IMG/VR virus record: IMGVR_UViG_3300013131_000024
Location: 1-64,000 of that record
Strand: one strand, 5' to 3'
Length of the DNA: 64,000 nucleotides
From: a virus
Below are positions 34,122 through 42,592 of the stretch, piece after piece. Made by a program: the position numbers and the translations under genes. Under the pieces are notes generated by a model. The model did not search any database, was not told the origin of the DNA, and saw only the letters and a program-made list of their open reading frames with translations. Every line of letters starts with the position of its first letter. Positions within the stretch are counted from its first letter, which is position 1.

Positions 34122-34949
34122 ATGAAAAAAATAATAACTGGTCTCGTGTTGGGATTAGTTTCTCTGTCAGCTAGTGCTCAAACAACCTATGACTCTAAAT
34201 CATTGGTTGATACTAATAATAACAGCACTTCTACAAGCACTGTCAATAGTACCAGTACAAATACAAATAATAATGTAAACACTAGTACAGTTAATAGTGT
34301 CAGCACTAACACCAATATAAACCAAAACACTAGTACCAGTACCAGTGTGAATACCAATAACAATATCAATACTGGACATACAACAAGTGCCAACACAAAT
34401 ACAAATAATAATACTAATGTAAACACCAGTACCAGCACTGCTACAAGCACAAATCAAAATAATAATGTGAATCAAAATATTAATAGTGGAGACATGACCA
34501 ATAGAAATATTAATGAAAGTAATATTACACAAAAAGTAATTCAACCACCACCAACTGCTATTGCACCTGCAATGATGAGCGGAGGAAACAATGATCTCTG
34601 TACTACGGGAACCAGCGGTGCTGTACAGACGCAGATCCTGGGTATCAGTTCAGGAGGCACAGTTCGTGACATGAACTGCGAAAGATTAAAGAATGCTAAA
34701 ACATTGTATGATATGGGAATGAAGGTAGCTGCTGTGGCTACTATGTGTCAAGATCGTAGAGTATTTGATGCTATGTGGCATGCGGGTACACCTTGTCCTT
34801 ATGAGGGTGTAATTGGCGAACAGGCTCGTGTAGCATGGAATGCCAATCCAGATAAATGGCCAAAACCTGAGGAACCAAAGAGTGATGATTTCTATAAAAA
34901 GACTGGCTGGGGTGCTTTGCTTGGCATTCTGCTTTTTGCCATATTCTAA
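34122..34949 (+). CDS. exported Asn/Thr/Ser low-complexity protein with C-terminal anchor
   Basis: 275 residues. A signal peptide ends at SASAQ (residues 1-20). Residues 28-135 are nearly all Asn, Thr, Ser and Val in short repeats (NTNNNVNTSTVNS type). Residues 150-235 are a compact domain (MNCERLKNAKTLYDMGMKVA, MWHAGTPCPYEGVIGEQARV) with four or so Cys, and the C-terminus is one membrane segment (WGALLGILLFAIF). I have seen the compact domain in other phages; its role is unknown. The repeat could form an amyloid-like or adhesive stalk in the periplasm. Confidence 0.7.
   Translation: MKKIITGLVLGLVSLSASAQTTYDSKSLVDTNNNSTSTSTVNSTSTNTNNNVNTSTVNSVSTNTNINQNTSTSTSVNTNNNINTGHTTSANTNTNNNTNVNTSTSTATSTNQNNNVNQNINSGDMTNRNINESNITQKVIQPPPTAIAPAMMSGGNNDLCTTGTSGAVQTQILGISSGGTVRDMNCERLKNAKTLYDMGMKVAAVATMCQDRRVFDAMWHAGTPCPYEGVIGEQARVAWNANPDKWPKPEEPKSDDFYKKTGWGALLGILLFAIF
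34201..34500 (+). repeat. low-complexity AAT/ACT/AGT codon tract
   Basis: About 300 bases of simple Asn, Thr and Ser codons. It makes false long ORFs on the minus strand. Confidence 0.75.
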
Positions 34950-37182
34950 CGCCCAGCAGATAGATCCCACCACAGGTAATCTAATCTATACTGATGCTAA
35001 TCCGCCGCCTGGTGGTTATGCCGCTCAGGGTGCATCCTGGACTGGACCGTTTGTCGGTACCAATTCAAATGGTGGCGGATTTTCTGGTGGCAATGTACCA
35101 GGGTGGAATCCCTCTACTGGCACATGGATGTTTGGCTATAATCAAGGTACAGTTTCTTATTCTACTTCAATACCTGCTGCCTTTGCTAACGCAGGTTCTG
35201 GCGTTTTAGTCAATGGATATACCTACAGTTGGAATTACCTCAATCAAGACTTCAGTAGAGGTACATTATCTGCCAACATCAATATAAGAAGTAACACAGG
35301 CTCTGTACTACACAGTTATAATTACAACATGCCTCAGACAACTGGAGGTTGGACCAATGTCAGTGGTGTACAAAACTTTGGAGTCCAGTATAATCCTTTA
35401 TCGTTGGGTAATTTAAATTTTAGCTTGACCGGTAAAGATGATCGTTGGTGGGCAGGATATTACGGTCCGCAGATTAAAGACATAGATGTAAGATTAAAAT
35501 ACTCTGTTGACCCTTGTGTGTCTAACTCTTTATATGGTAGTCATTGTCCGGGTTTCAACGATATAGTTACATCAGGCAATTTGATGGGAAGTAATCCATC
35601 GATAAGCTGGGGACAGTCTTTCAATGAAATCATATCCATAAGCACAGCACTACAACATGGTGGCTTGGGAGTAAAAGTACATGGATTTAATTGGGGCTAC
35701 GATGTAAAAAGTAATGATCCGTATTGTGCTGCTTGGTTTATAGTATGTTTCGATAATAGAGATCCGTTAGCTAGAACAACTGTCAATATTACGAATAGTG
35801 CAGGTCAAAGCATTTATTCTGTTTCCAGAGATTACAATGATATTAATAGCTATCAAAGTAAATCATATTCATACAATTTACCCAACAGCACAAATAGTTT
35901 AAGTTTAGGAAATTTTTCATTACAAGGTCAAACTTGGGATAACGCAGGAATACAAAATGTCTATGTAAATGCTAGATATACTCCAGACCAGTGCGTAACA
36001 AATCCTTTGTTTAGCGTTAGCTGTACTGGTTATGCAGAAGCTTTCTTTCAACAACAATGTTCTGCTAATCCGTTATATAATCAAACCTGTCCCGGGTATG
36101 CACAGGCATACTATAATCAACAATGTAGTTTAAATACTTTATATGATAGTGGATGCCCGGGATATGCACAGGCATATTTTAATCAACAGTGTTCATTAGA
36201 TCCTTTATATAATCAAGCATGTCCAGGTTATGCTCAGGCATATTTTAACAATCAGTGTTCATTGAACGCATTGTATAATATACAATGTCCAGGTTATGCT
36301 CAGGCAAAAGTTTTAAAGGACATGCAGGATAAACAAACCGCATCAACGGAATCTACATCAAATTCAAGTTCTTCATATACTTCCAATTCTTCTCCATCGA
36401 CGCAAACGTCATCAACGGTTGCGTTAGCCGATCCAACTAGAACAGAAACTGTGATTACTACAGACGTCGGTGGTGTTGAATTGACTACCTCTGGTCAAGT
36501 TAGTATTCCAACCGGTGAAACAACCTCAACTAAAGAAGCTGTTAAAGAAGCAGCTAGGGCAGAAGAAAAGAAAGAAGAACAAAAAGCAGAAACTAACAAA
36601 GCAGAAGATAAAAAACGTGTAGATCCTCGGACACTGGCAGTGGCCATGGCCGCAGTTGCCGCAACAGAACGTACAGCATTAGCCACAGCCGAGCAAGCGA
36701 TAGTAATGAGTCAAGCTAGCATTGGGCCTAATGATGGTAATGGTATTACACTAGGATCTGGATTGACTTTACAAAATAATAGATCGCAATCATCATTTAA
36801 TGATAAAATTGATGAAAGGAAGGATGAAGGTAGGAATACAGCTTCTCAACGAACATCAGGGCCGACCGACAATATTAATTTGTTGGCAATGCCAATTCAA
36901 CCAGTTCCTGATACTAATCAAAAGGCAGGACCTAGCGTAAGACGTGGTGGCACAGTCGAGGGCATGGAAGGCGGTCCCGATCCTACAGCATTAGCTCGTG
37001 CACCAATGGATTTCAACCAATATTTGAATTCACAGTTGAAAGATGCTCAGTTCTATCAAAGTCGAGAAATTTACCGCGGACAGAGAACTGTTGATAACGC
37101 TAGAGCACAGCGTTTCCTAAATGGTGCTAGCGATGTACTGCACCAACGTATGGTGGAACAACAATATCAGATAGGACAATGA
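34885..37182 (+). CDS. large exported Cys-repeat protein
   Basis: About 765 residues. The signal peptide (LAGVLCLAFCFLPYSNAQ) is cleaved near residue 24. Residues 40-370 are Gly/Asn/Ser/Tyr-rich beta sequence with two related blocks (SYSWNYLN..., GFNWGYDV...). Residues 370-475 hold five tandem repeats of about 20 residues, consensus QQCSLNPLYNQxCPGYAQAY. The C-terminal 290 residues are Ser/Thr-, then Glu/Lys- and Ala-rich helices. ATG 34885 is chosen for its clean signal peptide; the frame opens earlier inside the previous gene. It overlaps that gene by 65 bases. It may be a cell-surface or periplasmic scaffold; function unknown. Confidence 0.7.
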   Translation: MISIKRLAGVLCLAFCFLPYSNAQQIDPTTGNLIYTDANPPPGGYAAQGASWTGPFVGTNSNGGGFSGGNVPGWNPSTGTWMFGYNQGTVSYSTSIPAAFANAGSGVLVNGYTYSWNYLNQDFSRGTLSANINIRSNTGSVLHSYNYNMPQTTGGWTNVSGVQNFGVQYNPLSLGNLNFSLTGKDDRWWAGYYGPQIKDIDVRLKYSVDPCVSNSLYGSHCPGFNDIVTSGNLMGSNPSISWGQSFNEIISISTALQHGGLGVKVHGFNWGYDVKSNDPYCAAWFIVCFDNRDPLARTTVNITNSAGQSIYSVSRDYNDINSYQSKSYSYNLPNSTNSLSLGNFSLQGQTWDNAGIQNVYVNARYTPDQCVTNPLFSVSCTGYAEAFFQQQCSANPLYNQTCPGYAQAYYNQQCSLNTLYDSGCPGYAQAYFNQQCSLDPLYNQACPGYAQAYFNNQCSLNALYNIQCPGYAQAKVLKDMQDKQTASTESTSNSSSSYTSNSSPSTQTSSTVALADPTRTETVITTDVGGVELTTSGQVSIPTGETTSTKEAVKEAARAEEKKEEQKAETNKAEDKKRVDPRTLAVAMAAVAATERTALATAEQAIVMSQASIGPNDGNGITLGSGLTLQNNRSQSSFNDKIDERKDEGRNTASQRTSGPTDNINLLAMPIQPVPDTNQKAGPSVRRGGTVEGMEGGPDPTALARAPMDFNQYLNSQLKDAQFYQSREIYRGQRTVDNARAQRFLNGASDVLHQRMVEQQYQIGQ
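35988..36310 (+). repeat. five tandem 60-base Cys-repeat units
   Basis: Imperfect direct repeats encoding C-x7-9-C-PGYAQAY units. The units are diverged at the DNA level, so the duplication is not recent. Confidence 0.75.
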
Positions 37183-37183
37183 T

Positions 37184-37624
37184 ATGTCTAGCATAGATTT
37201 TTCCGCAGGTAAAGCTGCATCAGGAACCCTAAAAGAAGCACAGAATATAGGCAAAGAAGTTGCAGGGGTTATCACAGATCAACAAGCTGACATGGAAAAA
37301 ACTGTTCAGGAACAGCATCGTAAAAGAATGAAAGAAAAGGCTCAGATGGAACTACAGGCATTATCAGAAGATTTTAAAGCCTTTGACAAGTATGAAGCTG
37401 AAAGAAAACATCAGCAGGCAGTGAATCAATTGAAAGTTGAGGCTATCAAAAAATATGGAAAAAATGCCTGGACGGAAATAGAAGCTGTTAAAGTAAAGAT
37501 GAAAAAAGAATACGAACAAGAAATGAAATTTATAGACAGTGATCGACACAAGATGATGGATTTATTTTATTGGTGTTTAACAGTTTCTGCAGTTATAACT
37601 TATTTTTTTAAATTATACAAATGA
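37184..37624 (+). CDS. coiled-coil protein with C-terminal membrane anchor
   Basis: 146 residues. A charged helix from 20 to 115 (VQEQHRKRMKEKAQMELQAL) ends in a membrane segment (WCLTVSAVITYFFKLY). The AGGACA site is 9 bases upstream. ATGA overlap with the next peptide. It belongs to a run of five membrane proteins; an envelope complex is likely but unidentified. Confidence 0.65.
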   Translation: MSSIDFSAGKAASGTLKEAQNIGKEVAGVITDQQADMEKTVQEQHRKRMKEKAQMELQALSEDFKAFDKYEAERKHQQAVNQLKVEAIKKYGKNAWTEIEAVKVKMKKEYEQEMKFIDSDRHKMMDLFYWCLTVSAVITYFFKLYK

Positions 37625-37704
37625 AAGCACAACCTACTATTTTTATACTTACAATAATAACTATACTAATTCTTCTATGGGCAGAACACAGCTTAAAAAT
37701 GTAA
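37621..37704 (+). CDS. 27-residue single-pass membrane peptide
   Basis: Starts within the previous stop (ATGA). Residues 6-20 are hydrophobic (TIFILTIITILILLW) with a short polar tail (AEHSLKM). Size resembles small lysis or regulatory peptides; function unknown. Confidence 0.5.
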   Translation: MKAQPTIFILTIITILILLWAEHSLKM

Positions 37705-37714
37705 AGGACACAAA

Positions 37715-37861
37715 ATGTTATTTGAATCATTTATGATTTTTTATTTGTTAGAAATATTAGTTTTAATATCAATGGCCATATGGTACTATAAAGAACCTAA
37801 ACTAATTGAAAAGAAAATTCACGATCCTTGGGGTTTTTTGGAAAGAAGGAAAATAAAATGA
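37715..37861 (+). CDS. 48-residue membrane protein
   Basis: AAAGGA lies 9 bases upstream. One membrane segment (FMIFYLLEILVLISMAIWYY) then a basic tail (EPKLIEKKIHDPWGFLERRK). Its stop overlaps the next start (ATGA), so it is part of the same coupled run. Confidence 0.55.
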   Translation: MLFESFMIFYLLEILVLISMAIWYYKEPKLIEKKIHDPWGFLERRKIK

Positions 37862-38505
37862 GCGAAGAAGTAGATATTAATAAAAAAGTTGATGATTTAG
37901 AGGCTGCAAAAGAAAAGTATCTTAGCGAAAATACAGTGATTAGCATCGGTGGTTATGCTTTTACACCGGCTAAGTTGATGATCGCTGCCACCATAGTATC
38001 GTCAGTGCTAGGTGGATTATACGGTGCGTTCGAAATCTATAAAGACTATATGGACATGAAAGACAAGATCGCGAACTATGTCACACCAGACCTAACTGAG
38101 ATCTATAAGAAGATGGAAGTGTTGGACGCCAACACCAGTAAAATGGTTGAATACACTGACAACATCAAGACTGATCTAAAAAATGATGTACGTAGATTAG
38201 AATCAGTAGTTGAAAATGTCGAACGTAGTTCTAAGCAGACGGCACGTGACACTGATCAAACAGTCAAGGAGATAAAACGTGACACTGATCAAACAGTCAA
38301 GGAGATAAAACGTGATGTTGACAACACTCTTAAGGAAACTAGAAGATACAGTGATCAAACTGTTAAAGAAATCAATCAAGAGATAACTCGAAATAATCAA
38401 GAGATGGCTAGAAATCAAAAAGAAACTCAGATTGAGATACGTGCATTGAGAAAAGAGGTAGATGAAAAAATTAAGAAAGCATTGGACAATCCATTGTCCC
38501 AATAA
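37858..38505 (+). CDS. membrane-anchored coiled-coil protein, paralogue A
   Basis: 215 residues. Short acidic start, a membrane or amphipathic segment at about 32-60 (FTPAKLMIAATIVSSVLGGL), then a long coiled coil to the end (LDNPLSQ). The gene at 38518 is a close paralogue. A 33-bp tandem duplication (38245-38310) has lengthened this copy's coiled coil with a repeated RDTDQTVKEIK block. ATG 37858 follows GAAGGA. Confidence 0.7.
   Translation: MSEEVDINKKVDDLEAAKEKYLSENTVISIGGYAFTPAKLMIAATIVSSVLGGLYGAFEIYKDYMDMKDKIANYVTPDLTEIYKKMEVLDANTSKMVEYTDNIKTDLKNDVRRLESVVENVERSSKQTARDTDQTVKEIKRDTDQTVKEIKRDVDNTLKETRRYSDQTVKEINQEITRNNQEMARNQKETQIEIRALRKEVDEKIKKALDNPLSQ
38245..38310 (+). repeat. perfect 33-bp tandem duplication
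   Basis: Two identical adjacent copies, each encoding 11 residues (RDTDQTVKEIK). Three heptad turns keep the coiled coil in phase. Perfect identity implies a recent event. Confidence 0.9.
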
Positions 38506-38517
38506 GGAGAGGAGCAA

Positions 38518-39027
38518 GTGGCAGAAGAAAAAGATATAAACAAAGCAGTAGATGATTTAGCGGCGGCCAAAGAGAAATATCTCAGTGCTAATACTGTTAT
38601 CAGTATAGGCGGATATAGTTTTACTCCGGCGAAGTTAATGATAGCAGGAGGTATTATTTCATCAGTGCTAGGTGGGCTCTATGGTGCTTTTGAAGTATAT
38701 AAAGGCTATCAAGATATGAAAGAAAAAATAGCAAAATATGTAGCACCAGATCTGTCAGAATTTGACAAGCGTCTGACTGTAATAGAAAAAAATCAAGCTG
38801 AAACTTCTAATACTTTGAAAGACTCGGCTTCGAAGACAGCAGATTATACCCGTGATATCAAAAATGATTTGAAGGCTGATATTCGCAAAATTGAAAAAGT
38901 CGTAGATGATGTTGAGCGTAGCAATAAGCAGATGCAGAGAGATGTTGACAAAGACGTCAGGGAGCTGCGCAGGGAAATAGATAGAAAGATCAAAGAAGCT
39001 TTGGATAACCCATTAGCAAACAAATAA
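38518..39027 (+). CDS. membrane-anchored coiled-coil protein, paralogue B
   Basis: 169 residues from a GTG start with GGAGAGGAG upstream. Same plan as the gene before it: INKAVDDLAAAKEKYLSANT, GYSFTPAKLMIAGGIISSVL, then a shorter coiled coil ending LDNPLANK. The two are clearly an old tandem duplication. They may hetero-oligomerise at the inner membrane. Confidence 0.7.
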   Translation: MAEEKDINKAVDDLAAAKEKYLSANTVISIGGYSFTPAKLMIAGGIISSVLGGLYGAFEVYKGYQDMKEKIAKYVAPDLSEFDKRLTVIEKNQAETSNTLKDSASKTADYTRDIKNDLKADIRKIEKVVDDVERSNKQMQRDVDKDVRELRREIDRKIKEALDNPLANK

Positions 39028-39030
39028 ATA
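39023..39030 (+). promoter_or_regulatory. possible late-type motif AATAAATA
   Basis: Overlaps the previous stop codon, 20 bases before the next start, with AAGGAG in between. Confidence 0.35.
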
Positions 39031-39050
39031 ACTGTTTGTAAGGAGCCACT

Positions 39051-39350
39051 ATGAAAGGCCAAGTAGTAGTGGCGTTCCTATTAAGCTTATCTAGCTCTAT
39101 AGCCAACGCCCAATTTGAAACAAGTAAACCTGTGATTTGCGATGATACAAAAAAAATTGTTAGATCATTAGTAGAAATTTACAATGAAAAACCTGTGTGG
39201 GGTGCTGTCAATCCTCAAGACTCTACCAGATTCAGTCTTTTTGTAAATAATAAGACAGGAGCATGGACATTGATACAAATGAATCCGCAAGTAGCATGTA
39301 TTCTAGGTGTGGGCGAAGAATCAAAAATGATTTTCGACAATGACGCCTAA
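39051..39350 (+). CDS. small exported protein
   Basis: 99 residues. Signal peptide ends at IANAQ (about residue 20). The mature part has two Cys (VICDDTKK and VACILGVG) that could form a disulfide, and a beta pattern (FSLFVNNKTGAWTLIQM). Resembles small periplasmic phage proteins of unknown role. AAGGAG is 7 bases upstream. Confidence 0.65.
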   Translation: MKGQVVVAFLLSLSSSIANAQFETSKPVICDDTKKIVRSLVEIYNEKPVWGAVNPQDSTRFSLFVNNKTGAWTLIQMNPQVACILGVGEESKMIFDNDA

Positions 39351-39549
39351 AGAGCAATTCCAGACATTACTTTATCCAAGTTGGTTTATTGATTCAATGG
39401 TAAATCAGTGGCTTGATTTTTGTGTATATTCTATGCTACAATTATATTTTATGCCTGCAACATTGATGGATCAAGGAACGGAAGCAGAGAAATGGATTTC
39501 TAGTTTTTCTACTAACGGGATGAAAAATTTTAATATTTGTAAACAATGA
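39340..39549 (+). CDS. small aromatic-rich protein
   Basis: 69 residues, amphipathic and rich in Met, Phe and Trp (SWFIDSMVNQWLDFCVYSML). It overlaps the exported protein before it by 11 bases and the peptidase after it by four, so it is probably real. It might bind membranes. No family known. Confidence 0.5.
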   Translation: MTPKEQFQTLLYPSWFIDSMVNQWLDFCVYSMLQLYFMPATLMDQGTEAEKWISSFSTNGMKNFNICKQ

Positions 39550-40256
39550 TTAAATTAACTATATTGCTGTTGACATTTTTCTTATCATTACCCTTATCAG
39601 CTAAAGATATCACAGCCACAGCGTGGTTAGTTGCCGATGCTGATGGAGAAATTCTCAACAGCGCAAACATTTACGAAGAAAGAAGCATTGCAAGTATAAC
39701 CAAATTAATGACAGTCATGGTAGTGCTTGATGCTAATCAAGATCTTGACCAGTATCTTAAACCTTATACCAGGAGAGAATTATTACAGCTATCCATAGTT
39801 CATAGTGATAATGCAGCTAGTGAAAAATTATGTCAAAACTATCCTGGGGGTAGAAGTAGTTGCATTTCTGCAATGAATCAAAAAGCAAAATTCCTCGGAA
39901 TGATCCATACTCAGTTTTCCGATCCAACAGGTTTAGGTATGACCAATCGCAGTACTGCTTATGATCTTGTAAAATTAGTACAGGCTGCACATCATTATCC
40001 CTTGATTGTAGATGCTAGTCAAATGAGTGCGGTAAAGATCAGGAAAAAGAAAAAGTATTTGGTTTATAGAAATACCAATCCTTTGGTTTCGACCAAGGAA
40101 TTTCTAGTAAGCAAAACAGGATATATTCGCGCCAGCGGAGGGTGTATAGTCATGATGTTAGACACCCATCTTGGACGCAGAATCGTTGTACTATTAAACT
40201 CAAAAAATACCAGGACTAGAATTCCAGAGGCATATAAGTTAGCTACTTTATACTAA
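39546..40256 (+). CDS. periplasmic D-alanyl-D-alanine peptidase (penicillin-binding, S11-like)
   Basis: 236 residues. Signal peptide ends at PLSAKD. All three active-site motifs of penicillin-binding enzymes are present: SITK (Ser50-Lys53), SDN (87-89) and KTG (190-192). It is shorter than E. coli PBP5, closer to PBP7-like endopeptidases, and lacks a C-terminal anchor. It would trim or cut peptide crosslinks of the host wall from inside, aiding lysis, wall remodelling or protection from other phages. Phage copies are uncommon. Confidence 0.85.
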   Translation: MIKLTILLLTFFLSLPLSAKDITATAWLVADADGEILNSANIYEERSIASITKLMTVMVVLDANQDLDQYLKPYTRRELLQLSIVHSDNAASEKLCQNYPGGRSSCISAMNQKAKFLGMIHTQFSDPTGLGMTNRSTAYDLVKLVQAAHHYPLIVDASQMSAVKIRKKKKYLVYRNTNPLVSTKEFLVSKTGYIRASGGCIVMMLDTHLGRRIVVLLNSKNTRTRIPEAYKLATLY

Positions 40257-40258
40257 AC

Positions 40259-40402
40259 TTATCTCCCCTGACCCCTGTATTTTTTATAATTTCTTCGTTT
40301 GGTTTTGTTCATAGAACTTGTTTTTGCCACCCCTCCCTGACTAGTTCTTTTATGAACAGACACATGTGTATTAATGGATGTACTACCCTTAGTTTTAGCC
40401 AT
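40259..40402 (-). CDS. 47-residue basic phage protein
   Basis: A minus-strand gene missed by length cut-offs. GGAGATAGATA lies directly before its ATG (40402). The product is strongly basic with a C-terminal KTKRRNYKKYRGQGR that I recall from small conserved proteins of other phages. Likely nucleic-acid binding. It diverges from the gene at 40488 and ends two bases after the peptidase stop. Confidence 0.6.
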   Translation of the reverse strand: MAKTKGSTSINTHVSVHKRTSQGGVAKTSSMNKTKRRNYKKYRGQGR

Positions 40403-40431
40403 TATCTATCTCCAAAACACTATTTAATACA

Positions 40432-40460
40432 TTGACAAATCTATATTTTTGTGTTATTAT
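40432..40460 (+). promoter_or_regulatory. sigma70-type promoter
   Basis: TTGACA, 17 bases, TATTAT. It opens the small-gene region to the right. Confidence 0.8.
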
Positions 40461-40487
40461 AGTAAAAAATCAACTTTCTCAGTTATT

Positions 40488-41330
40488 ATGAAAATCCAAA
40501 TAGTATCCGATCTCCATCTAGAGTTCGAAGATATTTTCATCAAGAATGAAAACTCCGCAGATATGCTGATTCTCAGCGGAGATATCCTCGTGACTGATGA
40601 TCTTTACAATCAACCTGTTAATCTCGCTTGGAGTGATGTTCAGGACACCGGATTTGGCCGTGCTAAACGCAGCATCCGTTATCGGGATTTTTTGAGCCGT
40701 GTCAGCTTTCAATTTCCTCATGTAATTTACGTCATGGGCAACCACGAACACTATCATGGCAAATTTGATAAGAGTGCTGAGATCATCAAACAAACTTTAG
40801 GATACCTTAACATCAATAATGTCTATCTCTTAGACAATGATACCAAAGATATCGACGGTGTGCGGTTTGTTGGTGGTACTATGTGGACTGACTGCAACAA
40901 AGGTGATCCTATGACACAGTATCACCTCGAGCAATGTATGAATGATTTCCGTATCATACGCATTGCCAACGAAGGATTTCGTAAGTTTCTTCCGGCCCGT
41001 ACTATCACAGAACATGTCAAGACCAAACAATATCTTGAAACTGTGATTCACGGCACACCGGATGACATGCCTGTAGTTGTCTGTACTCATCACGCACCTA
41101 GTGCTATGAGCATACATGAAATGTACAAACATGATCATCTAATGAACGGTGGCTACTACAGCGATCTCAGTGAGTTCATACTAGATCGTCCTAAGGTCAA
41201 ACTATGGACACACGGTCATATGCATCAGTGTTCTGATTACAATATAGGTGATTGTCGTGTGGTTTGTAATCCTCGCGGATATAATGACGAAAATCGTGCT
41301 TTCAATAGTCAATTTATAGTCGAAATATGA
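40488..41330 (+). CDS. calcineurin-like metallophosphoesterase
   Basis: 280 residues. IVSDLHLEF (Asp and His), LSGDILV (Asp), VMGNHEHYHG (Asn, His), VVVCTHHAP (His) and WTHGHMHQ (His) give a full dinuclear metal site. The substrate is unknown; phage versions may act on nucleotides or signalling molecules. The longer frame back to 40449 would overlap the promoter, so ATG 40488 is used. ATGA overlap with the next gene. Confidence 0.85.
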   Translation: MKIQIVSDLHLEFEDIFIKNENSADMLILSGDILVTDDLYNQPVNLAWSDVQDTGFGRAKRSIRYRDFLSRVSFQFPHVIYVMGNHEHYHGKFDKSAEIIKQTLGYLNINNVYLLDNDTKDIDGVRFVGGTMWTDCNKGDPMTQYHLEQCMNDFRIIRIANEGFRKFLPARTITEHVKTKQYLETVIHGTPDDMPVVVCTHHAPSAMSIHEMYKHDHLMNGGYYSDLSEFILDRPKVKLWTHGHMHQCSDYNIGDCRVVCNPRGYNDENRAFNSQFIVEI

Positions 41331-41788
41331 ACACTGTATTTTACAAAAAAGTAGGACGTAGATATCAACCAGTCAGCGAATATGATAGTGAGCTATGTGA
41401 TGCGTTTCCTCAAGGAGCGCATCTCGTAGTAACTAGACCGGGTAGTCGCAGTACGCATTACAGAATAGATCCTGCGCTGGCACCTATGATCGCCGCAGGA
41501 CGTTATGCACAAGATGCCATGGCTGATACTATTAGACGGACTACGGAACTACGTCCTGTCAATCATCAGTTATCAGAAGAAGAACAAATTAAATGGAAAC
41601 AGTTTATCAAAACTATGCCAGATGAATTTCGTTTTATGATGACGCATGGCTCTGCCATTGAGGCTGTGGATGCAGGTATCAAAGCTATGCAAGCAGAGGC
41701 AGATAAGATGTTAACCAATCCTGCTGTGCGTAAGGCTTATGATAACTTTATACTATTGTGTAAACTTGCCAAAGAAGAGGACGTATGA
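41327..41788 (+). CDS. conserved phage protein, unknown function
   Basis: 153 residues. The N-terminus (TVFYKKVGRRYQPVSEYDSE) and central GAHLVVTRPGSRSTHYRIDP are a pattern I recall from uncharacterised proteins of large phages; the rest is helical. No motif suggests an enzyme. ATGA overlaps on both sides. Confidence 0.6.
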   Translation: MNTVFYKKVGRRYQPVSEYDSELCDAFPQGAHLVVTRPGSRSTHYRIDPALAPMIAAGRYAQDAMADTIRRTTELRPVNHQLSEEEQIKWKQFIKTMPDEFRFMMTHGSAIEAVDAGIKAMQAEADKMLTNPAVRKAYDNFILLCKLAKEEDV

Positions 41789-41919
41789 TACTTGAAATAA
41801 TAATGTGGGGATTCTTCTCCGCATGGGGTTGGTTTGGAGCCAGCTATGTCAAAGATCAAATTTGGAAACCAGAGACAGTAGAGCAAGAAAAACCACATCC
41901 TAAAAAATCAACCGATTGA
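41785..41919 (+). CDS. 44-residue membrane protein
   Basis: ATGA overlap with the gene before. One hydrophobic, Trp-rich segment (IIMWGFFSAWGWFGASYV) and a charged tail (ETVEQEKPHPKKSTD). Too short for family assignment. Confidence 0.55.
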   Translation: MILEIIMWGFFSAWGWFGASYVKDQIWKPETVEQEKPHPKKSTD

Positions 41920-41944
41920 CTTTTTTTAAGTTTAGTGTTATAAT
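41916..41944 (+). promoter_or_regulatory. sigma70-type promoter
   Basis: TTGACT, 17 bases, TATAAT. The -35 overlaps the previous stop codon. Drives a run of overlapping small genes. Confidence 0.85.
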
Positions 41945-41965
41945 ATACAAAATGAAAGGATTTTT

Positions 41966-42592
41966 ATGATCACCCTAAAAGATTTTATGGAATCTGTGGA
42001 TTATCGTATCACCGAAGGCAGTGAATTTCAATGGACCTGTTTCGGTCCCACTGCCTACAGGTTGGATTCGTGGAACGGTGAACAAGACGGACACACTGTC
42101 AGCATCGTGTTCGATACTCTAACACAAGAAGTATATCAGGCAGAAGCGTTTGATTATTCTCGTGAACGTGCATATCGCATGACCAACCCAAAGTATAAAG
42201 ATCTATTCGACGAAGAATGTGAACATCGTGATGTTGTGGACATGGCTTGGGAACGTGATGACGGTACTTCGGTCAATTATGTAGAAATCGATGTGGTAGA
42301 TGACTTTGTTGAAAAAGTCAAAGCTATCGTCGCTGACGAGGACTACGATACTCGCGTACAAGTTCCCGTAGACTTCACAGACGAAGAACTTTTAAAATAT
42401 ATGAAAATGGCTCATGAGCGCGACATGACGTTTAATGAGTTCGTAGAAATGGCTCTGAGAGCTGCCATTAACGAAATCAAAATCCGAGAATACGAAGACA
42501 ACATGCGTGATGAGTATGATTTCTCAGAAGGGGAATCGGGATCTGTTGACAAAGCTGTTAAGAAATTAAAAAAGAAAAAAGGTAAACTATGA
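41966..42592 (+). CDS. phage protein with ribbon-helix-helix-like C-terminal domain
   Basis: 208 residues. The N-terminal 115 are an acidic alpha/beta domain (FGPTAYRLDSWNGEQ, VSIVFDTLTQEVYQAEAFD). Residues 125-165 (VDFTDEELLKYMKMAHERDM, FNEFVEMALRAAI) match the strand-helix-helix of ribbon-helix-helix proteins. The tail is basic (KAVKKLKKKKGKL). It may bind DNA or be an antitoxin-like regulator; the family occurs widely in phages. AAAGGA is 6 bases upstream. Confidence 0.7.
   Translation: MITLKDFMESVDYRITEGSEFQWTCFGPTAYRLDSWNGEQDGHTVSIVFDTLTQEVYQAEAFDYSRERAYRMTNPKYKDLFDEECEHRDVVDMAWERDDGTSVNYVEIDVVDDFVEKVKAIVADEDYDTRVQVPVDFTDEELLKYMKMAHERDMTFNEFVEMALRAAINEIKIREYEDNMRDEYDFSEGESGSVDKAVKKLKKKKGKL

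Noticed and set aside
34187-34544. Two overlapping minus-strand ORFs rich in Val, Leu and Ile
   Set aside because: They are antisense shadows of the Asn/Thr/Ser low-complexity tract; no ribosome site or family.
34840-34884. Start of the Cys-repeat protein at 34840
   Set aside because: It adds a polar stretch before the signal peptide, which would block export; ATG 34885 gives a clean signal.
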